Source of the DNA: Amylostereum areolatum | Lineage: Eukaryota; Basidiomycota; Agaricomycetes; Russulales; Stereaceae | DNA length: 64,000 nt | Reading direction: 5' to 3' | Assembly: GCA_012932865.1 (NCBI GenBank) | Contig: SAXG01000062.1 | Location: forward strand, 124,001 to 188,000 | Shown: positions 1 through 10,272 of the stretch, in pieces | How positions within the stretch are numbered: the first letter of the stretch is position 1 | How the letters are laid out: the number at the start of each line of letters is the position of its first letter | The notes under the pieces: model-generated | Databases searched by the model: none | Seen by the model: the letters and a program-made list of their open reading frames with translations, nothing else | What the model was told of the DNA's origin: nothing | Translations under genes and position numbers: made by a program

Positions 1-479
1 TAGAAAATAGGATGACGATACGGGAAATGAAGAAAATATTCCTCCGAACCTTCCTGCGGCTCCAGCTACACCTAAATCTCCCGTGTCGGCACCTTCCCAG
101 TCTACGTCTAAGCCTGCTTCAACAGCAGGTCTGGATGCCATTGCACGGGCGAAGGCTAATCTCAAAAAGGCTACACCGAAAAAACCTGCTGATCCTGTTG
201 AGGCCATGCTCGGTTTTGCGAAGTATATCTCTTGATTTGGTACCCCTATATTATCTAACTATATTCCATAGAGCACAAGTTGAGACTTTGAAGACATTCA
301 ACATCCATCGCCTGCGTATTGAGCACCGCAAAAGCTTCCAGGATGCACGCGCAGGGGTTGTACAGCTTATGAAGGATGGTTTACGTTCTCCGACAAGCAG
401 TCGGAAGGAGATTTCTCGTCTAGATGCAGAGGAAGCCGAGGTGATGAAAAATTTAGACTCTATGGCTTCTGAGTCCTGA
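1..479 (+). CDS. 3' part of a gene, probable accessory (DNA-binding/NAM-like) gene of a PIF/Harbinger element
   Basis: The window opens inside this gene, so the 5' end is missing. The frame starts with acidic residues (DDDTGNEEN), passes through a Pro/Ser/Ala-rich linker, and is interrupted by a 49-base intron (223-271, GTATAT...TAG). Removing it joins ...LGFAK to AQVETLKTF in frame. The last ~65 residues are charged and probably helical (LRIEHRKSFQDARAG, then EISRLDAEEAEVMKNL), ending at TGA 477-479. Its 3' end faces a DDE transposase on the other strand 144 bases away. PIF/Harbinger elements are known to carry a transposase plus a Myb- or NAM-like protein, so I infer that role. No DNA-binding domain is visible in the part present. 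An ordinary host gene remains possible. Confidence 0.5.
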   Translation, partial: ENRMTIREMKKIFLRTFLRLQLHLNLPCRHLPSLRLSLLQQQVWMPLHGRRLISKRLHRKNLLILLRPCSVLRSISLDLVPLYYLTIFHRAQVETLKTFNIHRLRIEHRKSFQDARAGVVQLMKDGLRSPTSSRKEISRLDAEEAEVMKNLDSMASES

Positions 480-623
480 AGTAGCTTCACAACACCTACT
501 CTTGACAACTAACACATTATTCACTCATTCATCTCTATACATCCTCTTTCTAGTTAACTTGGATACTTTATAATCTCCTCCTTTCCTTTCACATAAATTT
601 TTGACTATGCGGCACAATAACTA

Positions 624-1944
624 TCATTGATTCAATTGTATAAGCTCCTGAACAAGCTGTTGCCTCTTCCAATCTGCTTCCTCACCAACTCCCTGAAATA
701 TTGGCTCATGAGGCCCTCCACGATCCTCCTCCTCCTCCTGCTGCCCATGTGGCACCATGAGATGCTGTGTCTTCTCGAGACCCTCGACATCGATAATGAA
801 GTTATGAAGAATGATCGCCACCGTAATCCACCGACAAGCCTGGAAGTGTGCTTGGTTGGACCCAATATCCACACGAAGTCCTCGAAGACACTGGAATCGA
901 CCCTTCAAAGCCCCCATGCAATGTTCAGAGCGAACACGGAGAGATGAGACAGTACGATCAAAAAGACGGTTTTCGGGTCGGAAGGATGCAGGTTCCTTGT
1001 GCACAGGAATTGTACAGCTGTTGACGGCATATGCAGAGTCAGCCCATGCGAACTCCTCACCCTCAAAGAACCAGTCAGGGTATTTTGCAGCTGCAGTATG
1101 CTCAAAAGCACTCGCATCGTGAGCAGAACCAGTCATGCCATGACTGAAGTCGACGATACGAAGATTTGACGGTACGTTCCCAATCTAAGACCAAACCAAA
1201 GTTATTAGCAGCTGATTAGCAAGGGTAGGAAAGAGATCAAACTTGTGCATTCAGCCCGTAATTTCCTTTGCGCGTGTAGTATGCATCACCATTGAGATCG
1301 GGTCGGGCATACAGAACGACGATCGTCCCATCGTACATCACCCAGCCATCCCGCCAATGCCCCTCCGAAAATCCCAGATGGTCATCCATCCACTGCTTCT
1401 CCACCTCCTTCTCCTCCGGTGTCAGTTGCCGTACAAAGAGGTCATGCAGGCTTTCAATTGCTGTAAAACAACGCTCCGTATACTTGATCACAGTCCCCTC
1501 CGCAATCCCTGCCTGCCTTCCCACATCCATCACCGAAACTCTGTTCCCATACCGTCCCATACGAAGTAGGGTCACAGCGAGCTGCAACTCGACGGATTGC
1601 TGGCCGTTGTTGGAGTTGTTTGAGAATACAGGGTGATCTTCAATGAGAGCGACGAGGATGTCGAAGCATTGTGGAGACATGCGGAGCATCTCGACAAAGT
1701 GGTGGTGATTTTGATGGTCTCGAGCATACTCGAACGCAAGATCTATGTTGCCCTTCTTGAGAACCTTGTTGGTACGACCGCGGAGATAGCAAGTGTTGCG
1801 GATGCGATCGAGGATAGCGGTGTCAACGAGGAGATTCTGGCTGAGGGCTTCGAAGTCATCGATGTTGTCGAGATCACGGATGATTTTGAAGAGGAGGTAT
1901 GCCTGCATGAGGCTCGAGTGACTGTTTCCGGTAGCGGTGGGCAT
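624..1944 (-). CDS. PIF/Harbinger-type DDE transposase (DDE_Tnp_4 family)
   Basis: Two exons, 1243-1944 and 624-1184, with a 58-base intron, give 420 codons counting the stop. The start is the ATG at 1944 (MPTATGN); the open frame runs further upstream, but without transposase-like sequence. The N-terminal half is helical with a helix-turn-helix-like stretch (VSVMDVGRQAGIAEGTVIKY). The catalytic core has the Harbinger triad: Asp205 in MYDGT, Asp257 in GSAHDASAF, and Glu321 in VRSEHCMGALKGRF. The ADSAY block that precedes the last acidic residue in the family is at about 282. Because no stop or frameshift interrupts the triad, the enzyme looks intact. The C-terminus ends in an acidic, Gln-rich tail. 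The gene is convergent with the partial gene at 1-479, the arrangement expected of a two-gene Harbinger element. I did not find the terminal inverted repeats. Confidence 0.88.
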
Positions 1945-3544
1945 CGTAGATGGATGGAAGAGGGCTGGGATGCGTAACAAGAGCCAAGGACACCGTACGA
2001 GCCCCGGCGTGTCGACACGACTGGGGAAGATTATGTAAGTCACGCTGCTTGACAGGCGTGACAGGCGTGAGGAGATCCTGGGGTGCTCCCGCTCCTGTGC
2101 TCCCGGGAGCGCTCCTGCCTGCTCCCGCAACTTTGAACATAGCTAGTGTTGCCCTCGCCCCCGATCCTTGCCAATCCGCCGCCACGACCGGGACCCCCGG
2201 AAGACGGGCATGACCGTACTTAGAAACTTATCTGATCGAAGTGTCTGTGATCACTCATCATATTATCTATCTCTGTAACAAGCATCGCAACCTTGGAAAA
2301 CTCTTGAGAATTCCGCTCGGGGTGAGACAAAGGTGAGAGTTGAACGCTGAGCGCTGAACATTGATACTGTCGACACCAAGTCCAGCATCATTTCACTGCT
2401 CGATACTACGCGACGCCTCCGTCTGTAACACTCTATACGAGGGAGACGGAGGGACGGCCCCCCCTACACCCGAGATGCGACGCACTGCACCACGGCTTCC
2501 AGAGCGAATGACATCCACATCCCAATGATGCATCCACCCCCCTCTCCTTCCCGGCTGCCCCACCTACAACTGTGATCACCTCAGGACATCCAGTAGGGTC
2601 ATGCATACGCAACTGCGAGAGCGGAAACAAGACGAGAAAGCAACACAGTGGCGGCATCGCCGTCAGATGTGCCAAACGGAGGACCCAGCCGCGAGGTCAG
2701 ACAACGCTCCCATATCCTCGCTTACTCGGAGAGCAGAATGCGCTACCCTGGCTGAGGGTTCTCCTGGGTGATGCCCACGTTCTGAACATACTGGCTAAAC
2801 ACACGTACGATATATTCGACATCTACGAGTCGCGCCCCTTGGTATGGCCAAAGCTCCCTAACTCACGTGGAATCCCACATGTATAATACTTCATATGCCC
2901 GAAATGAGACTGAACAGCATGACCACCATGCACTGACCGAATGTCCTTTGGCATAGACCCACCGCCAACCCGTATTGACTGACTGGCTCCTCTTTATGCG
3001 GCGGGTAGAGAACTTTAAATGCAGTTAATTCGCCCAATGTTGTCGGAGGAGTCAGGGTGGCGCGACCGTGGCGGCGTCGTGATAACCACTCGAAACCTGG
3101 CAGTTCCTGAAGGGGACCCCCCCTTGTACTCTATCTATCTATCTATCTATCTGACAACGGTTCTGATGTGCGGCTGAGCCGTATATCATGGACGGCACTG
3201 CCATATAAGGTCACTACCTTAGCCTAAAGGGGACCCATCAGCAATCTAACACATTGAGTTAAGGCATGTTTTTGGCTAGTTGCCAAGTTGTACAATCTAT
3301 GAAACAGGCGAAACACCCAAACTTCGAAACTGGTCTGAAACCTACCATAGGTAAACTAGGGACCAAGTACTTACCAACACACCTTCAACCTACACCCTTG
3401 AATTTCTTATTTGCTTGTAGACCCACAATCACACAATATGATGATGATGAAACAAGTTATATTGTGCATGATATCATAACAAAAATAACAAAATGTATAC
3501 TATATAATAATGTCTGATAAGTGAAATAGGGCAACTGCAGCAGC
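1945..3544. other. gene-poor stretch between transposase and minisatellite
   Basis: No convincing gene. A short (TATC)n run lies at about 3131-3151. A short plus-strand open frame at 3266-3517 has no domain or splice support. The right end of the Harbinger element should lie in the first part, but no terminal repeat was recognised. Confidence 0.5.
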
Positions 3545-4310
3545 AGGGTAGGGTGACAACACGGCAGTGGTGACGAGACACAGGGGACAAGACGGCAGTG
3601 TGACAAGTGGTGGTGTGACGAGACAGCGGTGTGACGAGACGGGAGTGTGCCGAGACGGCGGTGTGACGAGACGGCGCGGGTGGCGAGACAGTGTGGGCGA
3701 GATGGCGGTGGTAGCGAGACGGCGGGGACGGCAAGAGGGCGCGGGTGGCGAGACGACGGGGGCAGCGAGAGGGCGCGGGTGGCGAGACGGTGCAGGCAAG
3801 ACAGCGGTGGTGGTGAGACAATGGGGACGGCGAGACAGTGGGGACAGCGAGACAGTGGGGACAGCGGGGACGGCGAGACAATGGGGACAGCGAGACGGTG
3901 CGGGGACAGCGAGACAATGGGGAAAGCGAGACGGCGCGGGTGGCAAGATGACGGGGGCGGTGAGACAGAGCGGGTGGCAAGACAGCGCAGGCGAGACGGC
4001 GGTGGTGGTGAGAGGGCAGTGGTAGTGAGAGGGCGGTGGTGGTGAGAGGGCGCGGGCGAGACGGCGGTGGTAGCGAGATGGTGGGGACAGCAAGACGGCG
4101 GGGACGGCGAGACGGCGGGGATGACAAGATGGCAGGGATGGCGAGACGGCGGGGACAGCGAGACGGCGTAGGTGGCCAGACGACGGGGGCAACGAGACGG
4201 CTCGGGTGGCGAGACAGCGCGGGCGAGACGGCGGTGGTGGCGAGACGGCTCGGGCGACAGAGTGAGGGGGGTGACGAGGTAGCGAGGCGACGAGGCCAAG
4301 GCAGTGGTGG
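3545..4310. repeat. GC-rich minisatellite, about 17-base units
   Basis: About 0.75 kb of tandem units such as GGGGACAGCGAGACAGT. The units near 3840-3870 are identical and elsewhere are diverged, with occasional insertions. The strand is strongly asymmetric, purine-rich on plus and pyrimidine-rich on minus. Since 17 is not a multiple of three, each unit passes through every frame, and the minus strand stays open in all three frames for ~285 codons. Those open frames (Pro/Ser/Arg/Leu repeats) are a by-product of composition, not evidence of a gene. Confidence 0.9.
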
Positions 4311-4313
4311 GAG

Positions 4314-4348
4314 TAAGGTAGGCGACACGAGGAACCAGCACCCCTTAT
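4314..4348 (+). repeat. left arm of inverted repeat beside the minisatellite
   Basis: About 35 bases (begins TAAGGTAGGCGACACGAGG) are near-complementary to 4832-4867 (ends GGTGTCGCCTACCTTA), with a few mismatches. The right arm overlaps a TATA-like TTATATAAGG at 4829-4838. The two arms may be diverged copies of one repeat end. Confidence 0.65.
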
Positions 4349-4831
4349 GTAATCAGGCACAGGTCACGTGGGCGGCAAATCTGGGAGGTATGGGTCCGAC
4401 CCGGGTTTTTTTTTGATGAATAAACTTGGGCCACAGTTCGGAATCCTCAAATGGCTTTACCCTGCGTTTCTTGATGCACCATTTAGCACGTATAATGCCG
4501 TTTTGAGCCTGGTTTCGTACCTACCTAGTACCTACGGCCAAATAAGGCAGGCAGTAGGCACGTGATGTGCTTAGTAAGCGGCAAAATCTGCGAGGTCGTT
4601 GTACATGAAAATTTTTAAATCAGGTTGGCTGAGCTGCTAAGTGCATTTTGAGGCGTTTTCCGACTTTTACTTAAAGATTGTAATAACTCTCCCGGAATTT
4701 ATTTTTTCAAAAAAGTAGCTGCAGAGACAATATCATACACCCCTCCTCTATGCATCTCAGGAGTCAGAATGAGCAAAGGATGGATGTTGTGGAACTTATT
4801 GAGGCAGCGAGACGGGGTCGGGGATGCTTAT

Positions 4832-4867
4832 ATAAGGGGGTGCTGGTTCCTGGTGTCGCCTACCTTA
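4832..4867 (-). repeat. right arm of inverted repeat beside the minisatellite
   Basis: Partner of 4314-4348 in opposite orientation, 483 bases apart. The sequence on each side of the two arms does not match further, so the shared segment is short. Confidence 0.65.
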
Positions 4868-5362
4868 GGGAGGGAGGGACGACGACGGTGGGAGTGGTGG
4901 TGGGAGTGATGAGAGAAGGTGTGCGCTGGCACGGTGAGTGAAGTAGCCGCGTGAGTGAGTCAGCTATCCCACGGTTAAATGGCTTTAGGGCAGGCTTGAT
5001 TTAGCCTTCAGGCAAATCCCGAGGCTCGCACGGCAAGGTGCGAGAAGTTGCCGAGTTTACCGGAGTTTCCTTAACCGGCCAAACCGCGGAAGAAGCTAAC
5101 TGTCTATCAATTGCCATCAAACTCTCTAACTCAATGTGTCAAGTTGCTGATGCCCCTGCATCCTGGAATAAGCTCTAGTCTCATACCAAGACCCAGCACG
5201 TGCACGTGGAGGGTCTTGCGACAAGGTCCCAGGTAACGAAGGATGTCGGGGGGTGGCCAATTTGAAGTCATTTGATAGAAAAATATTTGTAATGACCTTT
5301 AATCAAAATGTAACGAAAGTTCTAGTGCTCCGCGCCAGTTTCTCCCTTCGTCGACCTCCACC
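4868..5362. other. intergenic, no gene seen
   Basis: No open frame with protein-like composition was found. The last 100 bases before the ATG at 5363 are AT-rich and then pyrimidine-rich, and could be a promoter or leader of the following fragment. Confidence 0.4.
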
Positions 5363-5740
5363 ATGGCCAGTTCACAACAACGTCGGGTCAAGAACATCAA
5401 TGCCGTCCTTGACAAAATCCACGAGCATGGAGAGTGGTCTGTCAACGACTTCCTCCTCGCCTTCTACACCTCCAAGGACCCCGAGATCCGACAAAAGGCA
5501 GGACAATGCCTCGCCTACCGCACTCCGACCGCCGCAAGAAAATACTCCTTCGCCCCTGAACGCATCGTAGACGCCTGGCTCGAGCATGGCCCCACTAATG
5601 CTGACCCGCGAGGTGGCGGACATCTTTCTTTACGAGACCGGCCGAGCTTGTCAAGACTCCCGCTTACATGTATTCCGTTCTCAGTACTTGATCCTTCATT
5701 TTCCATCCGACTGAGCCAAAGCACAACGAGTTTGAATGGT
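5363..5740 (+). pseudogene. truncated, frameshifted gene fragment
   Basis: The ATG at 5363 opens a protein-like frame (VKNINAVLDKIHEHGEW, then VNDFLLAFYTSKDPEIRQKAG). It degrades after about residue 78, while a second frame nearby continues plausibly (LTREVADIFLYETGRACQD) to a stop at about 5738. One frameshift near 5598 would join the two. The N-terminal pattern reminds me of large Agaricomycete proteins that begin with a helical 'FLxAFY/TSxDPxIRxK' segment (DUF6589-type, often transposon-linked). That family assignment is from memory and tentative. The rest of such a protein is absent, so this is most likely a relic. Confidence 0.45.
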
Positions 5741-6146
5741 AGTATTCATGAGATCACTTGAAACTTTGAAAGTGTTATCGACTACTAGCCCCTAAATCTA
5801 TTCGGCCGATAGTCCCGGGACATGAAAAGCCTAATGATCACGTCACCCCGCGACATCATTCAAACCCTGGGACCTTGTCCCAAACCCCTCTCAGCTTCTA
5901 GAGGGGTTTGAGTCGAACCTAGAATAAGCTCCCGATATACGGTTTCGAGACAGACTACATAACCCGTAAATTGGCTCTGGCCTCAACCTGTTTTCCAGTG
6001 TTCTATTCAAAGCGCCGAAGTCACCGTGATGGACACCTCGTTTCTCGCCTGGAGTGACTTTGTACAAAAGACCACGATGATGTCGACTCTGTCCTGCATC
6101 TGTCCTTCAAACCGTCCCCTCCTACCTTCAACCACGCCGGGAATCG

Positions 6147-7025
6147 ATGCAATCTCCGCTCTTCATCACACCCCTCACTGGCTCTGGCTCTTGCCCCCCT
6201 CTCCTCCCTCCCTCTAATCCTCCGATCGCGCACACTCAGGGTGGGCCCACGGTTCCGCTCGTGGTGGTGACCCCGGACACGTCCGCTCAGCGCGGTGAAG
6301 GTCAACTCGTGTCTGAGTCTCAAGAACGTCGCGATGACTTGCTCGACGCGTACTATCCCATCGCCGCGCATTCCCCACAAGCTGCCGCCGAACATGTCCC
6401 CTACACTCTCCCTCCCCCAGGCATCGGCGCGGACGATCCCCCTTACCAGGCTCTTAGGGTGCGTTTCTTATTCTTTGCGTCCTATACCGTCGGCCAATCC
6501 CTTGAACAGACCGCTCAGCCCGCTGCGCCTGTCGAGTCCAGTGGATTCCCCATCGGACAATCCTACCCCTACCCCTACATATCCCAGGCGGCCCAGCAGC
6601 AGCCGGCGCCACCAACTCCTTATCCTTACGGCTATCCGCCCTACTACCCTCCCTCGTCCTACTCTTATGCTCCTGCTCCTTACCCGTACGCACACCCTCC
6701 CCCTCCCCCTCCGCCATCTCTCCCCTCCTACTCGGGAAACGCGCCCTCGTCCTCGAACGCGCCTTTCACCGGGCCCCTCGAGTTGAACCAAGGAGACTGG
6801 AACGTGGCCAGGGAGTCAAGCTCGTCGGGAGGCGGACGCATTCCCTCCGACGCCAAAGGGAAACGCGCTTCAACATCCAAGCCGTACTGTCGTCCCCGTC
6901 CAGGGCGGCCCTCGAACAAAGCTGACGACGTCGCCGTGATCCCCACGGCGGGCGGGTACATCATGGTGATTTATGTGCCCGTAGACGAAGTCGATTCTGT
7001 CGACTCGGAGGAGCAGCCCGTTTGA
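6147..7025 (+). CDS. uncharacterised Pro/Tyr-rich protein
   Basis: A long open frame of biased composition: after ~100 ordinary residues there is a segment of repeated Pro, Tyr, Ser and Ala (YPYGYPPYYPPSSYSYAPAP), then a basic stretch (PYCRPRPGRPSNK) and an acidic tail (VDEVDSVDSEEQPV). A 51-base insert at 6459-6509 begins GTGCGT and ends CAG. It keeps frame when removed (ALR|TAQPAAP) and is probably an intron. The true start is uncertain: ATG 6147 is used, but an upstream exon from about 6030 is possible. The low-complexity centre suggests a disordered, perhaps nuclear or RNA-associated protein. No domain is recognised. Confidence 0.5.
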   Translation: MQSPLFITPLTGSGSCPPLLPPSNPPIAHTQGGPTVPLVVVTPDTSAQRGEGQLVSESQERRDDLLDAYYPIAAHSPQAAAEHVPYTLPPPGIGADDPPYQALRVRFLFFASYTVGQSLEQTAQPAAPVESSGFPIGQSYPYPYISQAAQQQPAPPTPYPYGYPPYYPPSSYSYAPAPYPYAHPPPPPPPSLPSYSGNAPSSSNAPFTGPLELNQGDWNVARESSSSGGGRIPSDAKGKRASTSKPYCRPRPGRPSNKADDVAVIPTAGGYIMVIYVPVDEVDSVDSEEQPV

Positions 7026-7573
7026 GGATGCCTTTGGGAGTTGAAGGAAATTTTCGGAGGCGCGTCGTGTGAATCTGAGAGAGCCTGTAGCGCGCCCTAG
7101 GATCCACTCATGGTCTGTAACGGTCGTTTTTTTTTTCGTTTATCGCACGTATCCCTACCTCGTTCGTTCTTGCTTCTCTCGACCTCTCGATACTTGCTAT
7201 TTGCTGTGATGTACGCTGTGTTTTCCATCGTTTTGTACTGCTTTCTATGCTGGTCTTCGCTTTCGATCCGTCGCCCGCTGTAATATTTACCTTGGGTGCT
7301 GGTCGTCGAATCACATCCACACTGTCAATTTATTATACCCTACTTACCGTGCCAACGCGCCATTCGATATGTGTCAATCGTCCGCCGCATCCTGGGTTCA
7401 AGTTTATATCCACAGCAACGCGGTTACAGAGACAATGCAAGGGGGTTTATGGAGAGCGTACGGTATGAGCAGTAAGGAACCCGTATCATATATAGTAGCT
7501 ATCGCCAGCCTCTCAAACTCTCTTGACACCCCTGACGACGTGCGCCTAGCACACCCGCACGCTATCCGTCATC
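7026..7573. other. intergenic, 3' region of the Pro/Tyr-rich gene
   Basis: It contains a T-run (7128-7136) and pyrimidine-rich DNA. Open frames are short and unconvincing. Confidence 0.4.
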
Positions 7574-7822
7574 ATGGACGCGCACGACATCGCCCGCGCT
7601 TTATTGAGCAGTGATCCCCACAGAAGCCTTTCGGACTTCCAGCGCAGGGGGGGAGAGCTGACGGAGGCGGTGTTGCTCGCAGCACCGGCGCGGGCACGAC
7701 GAGTATGGTCGGCGTTCGACTCGTGGTCGAAGGAACTTGAGGACCTTGGCTCAGGCGCCACATCAACGAGTCGAACCGTGCCGTGTAGGCATTGCCTCCC
7801 AGTCGCTGCAAAGAGAGTATGA
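7574..7822 (+). CDS. hypothetical short gene, structure uncertain
   Basis: The ATG at 7574 opens an 82-codon frame with protein-like first 60 residues (MDAHDIARALLSSDPHRSLSD, then VWSAFDSWSKELEDLG). The last 20 residues look like intron read-through. A second frame (YEHDDIVKRRAEEAG, about 7818-7862) could be a following exon ending at 7988, but no clean splice pair was found. The locus is convergent with the minus-strand gene at 8030-8658. No family recognised. Confidence 0.35.
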   Translation: MDAHDIARALLSSDPHRSLSDFQRRGGELTEAVLLAAPARARRVWSAFDSWSKELEDLGSGATSTSRTVPCRHCLPVAAKRV

Positions 7823-8029
7823 GCACGATGACATAGTAAAGAGGCGGGCGGAAGAGGCGGGATGCACATCAGGTTGGCGAAGGCGTCTTGATCTCCTTGA
7901 CCGAAAAACGTCCAGCAAGATTCTTCGCGAGCGTGCGCGTCCGGAAGTCCCGCGCGTCAGCGAACCTGCCCTGCGCTACCCCGCCTGAATGAAGCGGAGC
8001 GACTCGTGGATGTCCGCCTGGCCGATCGA

Positions 8030-8658
8030 CTAGAAGTCGAGACGCCATTGAACCGGGTCTAAGCAGATGCAGGTCAGCCCGCGTCCGCTCAGCGAAAGAT
8101 GAGACAGGCACATACCCTGAAAATCATCATCAAGAAGTGGGTGCCACCGGCGGACCTCGCGCATCGCGCGGTGCTCATCCTGAACGAAGCGGAGGGGCGA
8201 CTTGGACTTGGGCATGATCTTGAAACCAAGCTCGATGTTGTCGGTGGCGCGCCGGGAGACCATGCCGAAACACCTTGAGCAAACTTCTCGTGGATGTCAA
8301 AATCGGTGATGTTGAAGACGTGGCCGGAGGGCACCGTCAATGGAAGCATTTGAACAGGGGCGCCCGGGAGTTGCAGAGTGGACGAGAGCAAGGGTGACCG
8401 CCTCTTGGTGGCATGGAGGAAGGCAGAAGGCGGGCTTGTTGAAGGCGGGCGAGAATGGGAGAGTAGAGACGCGGGTCTCTGCGGGAAAAGTAGTACAAGA
8501 GAGAAAGGGATGAAGATGGGCCTCAGGAAGTCGTAGTCGTGGAAGATGGCTGGGGTGGGGTGTTTGGAGCGGAAGCCAGGAGTAGGGACCGGCCCACCGC
8601 CTCGCGATGCGTCCTTGGCGACGCTCTTCGCGCCGTTGGATGTGCTGGTGGACGTCAC
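8030..8658 (-). CDS. hypothetical gene with an apparent frameshift
   Basis: The ATG at 8658 begins MTSTSTSNGAKSVAKDASRG. Near its middle the frame reads HVFNITDFDIHEKFAQG, then loses coherence. One base out of frame it continues convincingly (GMVSRRATDNIELGFKIM, then EHRAMREVRRWHPLLDDDFQ). Adding one base near 8274 restores the frame. A 57-base intron (roughly 8056-8112, GTATGT...TAG) then joins to DPVQWRLDF and the stop at 8030. The hydrophobic segment near residues 42-60 could be a membrane helix or an unspliced intron. The gene may be decayed, or the frameshift may be a consensus error. No family recognised. Confidence 0.4.
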
Positions 8659-9438
8659 GGTGTAAGTGGGTACGTCTATTGAGGAGAAACATCCTTTAAT
8701 ACAAAGAGAGACGCGGTGGAGCGCTGCGTCACGTCACGACACAAACCGCGAGACAAGTGAGCTTTCTGATTGGTTGTGGGACAACAGCCACGTCATCGTA
8801 ACGCGACGCGTGACAAGTCGCGTTGACAAATGCACGTGGCTGCTTGCGTCATCCTAGGCTTGCGCGTCGGCCGGGTCGCCGCGTCGCTCTTCGTCTTGAC
8901 CTCCACCACGTACTTGGCCACCGTCATACCTTCCCACTCTCTATGGCACCTCTACGCACCGCCGTTAGCGTCAAAGTAGCCTCCATGGCACAGCCCTACT
9001 TATACCTTTTACTTTGTATATCAGAAAACAAATTCAAATCAATTTTCCTCCAAAGCAATGTTTGTGCAGCAACATGGACGTGTTTTGTCGCTTCGGTCAC
9101 GATGACCGCGTCGCTCCCACCCCCCCTGATTGGATTTATTTATATATCTAGAGATTTTTCGGGAAATTTCCTCGGTGCTCGGATGAGGCGTGGTGGTCCC
9201 GAGCTCGAGTGATGTACGACACGACCCGACCCGACACGACACAGTACAGCACACCCTGTCATCTGCATCCAGTGCATCTCGGTGCGTTCATCTGGATCAT
9301 GTGCGCATTTTCTTTCTCTCTTGCGAGACGAACTGACATGTACTATTTGTGCAGAAGAATCTATGCGAGTTGGGGGTGACATTGGCTGGCCATTGGGACG
9401 GTGCACCGAGCAGGAACGCAGGTCCACTGATTCCGTCC
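8659..9438. other. intergenic with short CGACAC-type repeats
   Basis: No supported gene. A short run of CGACAC/CGACCC units lies at about 9215-9242. Long minus-strand open frames here are compositionally unlike proteins. Confidence 0.4.
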
Positions 9439-10012
9439 AAGATGCAGCCCCCAGAAACAGTGCCCATTCAACCTCCTCGCAAGCGAACGAGAACACGGCC
9501 GTCCAGGTATGACTGACCTTAACAAACTGATCAATGTCCTTGCTTACTATATTGTTGTCTACAGCTTTCCTCGGCTGACGCCATTGGCCACCGCCGGTCT
9601 TGAGTGCGAGCACAACGACATCCTCAGGATCCTGAAGGTCCGCAACAGCATTGTATTGTGTCGTCCACGTCCGAATCAACGACAGGTGACACGATAATGC
9701 AAGAACCCAACCAACCAGCAAGCCTCGAACGGAGCTTTCATAGATGGTACGTGCATACAGTATCAATCAATGTGATAGTAAAGGCTTTACTGATCCTTTT
9801 GTTATCCATATCACAGGTGATATGTCCTCATCGACATTGCATATTCGCAGGCCTACTCGGCCCTCGGCGACTTGCTTCCTACGCCCCCAAGGACTCCAGC
9901 TCTGAACCCTCAAGGAACAGAACAACCCACTCTGCTATCGAAATGGCAGATTGCCAAGAGAGCCCGACACGAGCGAGAGCATTTGGGACCGTCACAAACC
10001 CCTCTACTGTAG
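9439..10012 (+). CDS. hypothetical multi-exon gene, model incomplete
   Basis: Three pieces look coding on the plus strand. The first reads MQPPETVPIQPPRKRTRTRP and ends at a good donor at 9508. After a 58-base intron the second reads LTPLATAGLECEHNDILRIL. The last exon follows CAG at 9851 and reads AYSALGDLLPTPPRTPALNP, then LLSKWQIAKRARHEREHLG, with a stop at 10010-10012. I could not connect the second and last pieces with certainty. The Pro/Arg-rich ends suggest a nuclear or disordered protein, but no domain is recognised. Confidence 0.35.
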
Positions 10013-10075
10013 GCGGCTGTAGTTTGGCAACTCGCAACCGGTGTCACATGACCGTGGGAGCGGGTAGAGGAGGGC

Positions 10076-10122
10076 AACCCGGCCTCGGGGACGGGGGACA
10101 TCCACTTTAGGCAACGCAACCT
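10076..10122 (+). repeat. GC-rich repeat copy 1 (CCTCGGGGAC...TTAGGCAAC)
   Basis: The block CCTCGGGGACGGGGGACA followed by TTAGGCAACGCAACC recurs in the same orientation at about 10950-10992. A third partial, opposite-facing form lies at about 10998-11028. The two main copies bracket the MITE at 10281-10784. Confidence 0.55.
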
Positions 10123-10272
10123 CTTGTGAGTGAGCTCTCCCAAAGGGCCAAAGCTGTCCTATGTAGCGTCGAGTGATCATCCTCACGCTTTGGCCCATTA
10201 CACTGTACACGAATCTGTATATGAATACAAGGTTTTGTGCACACTGACCACCTTATTTGTCACTGAGTGCTG

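Noticed and set aside
3457..4360. Three overlapping ~285-codon minus-strand open frames
   Set aside because: They are open only because the 17-base tandem repeat lacks stop triplets. The residues are a translation of the repeat in each frame.
9140..9766. 208-codon minus-strand frame
   Set aside because: It overlaps better plus-strand exons and includes a translation of the CGACAC repeat.
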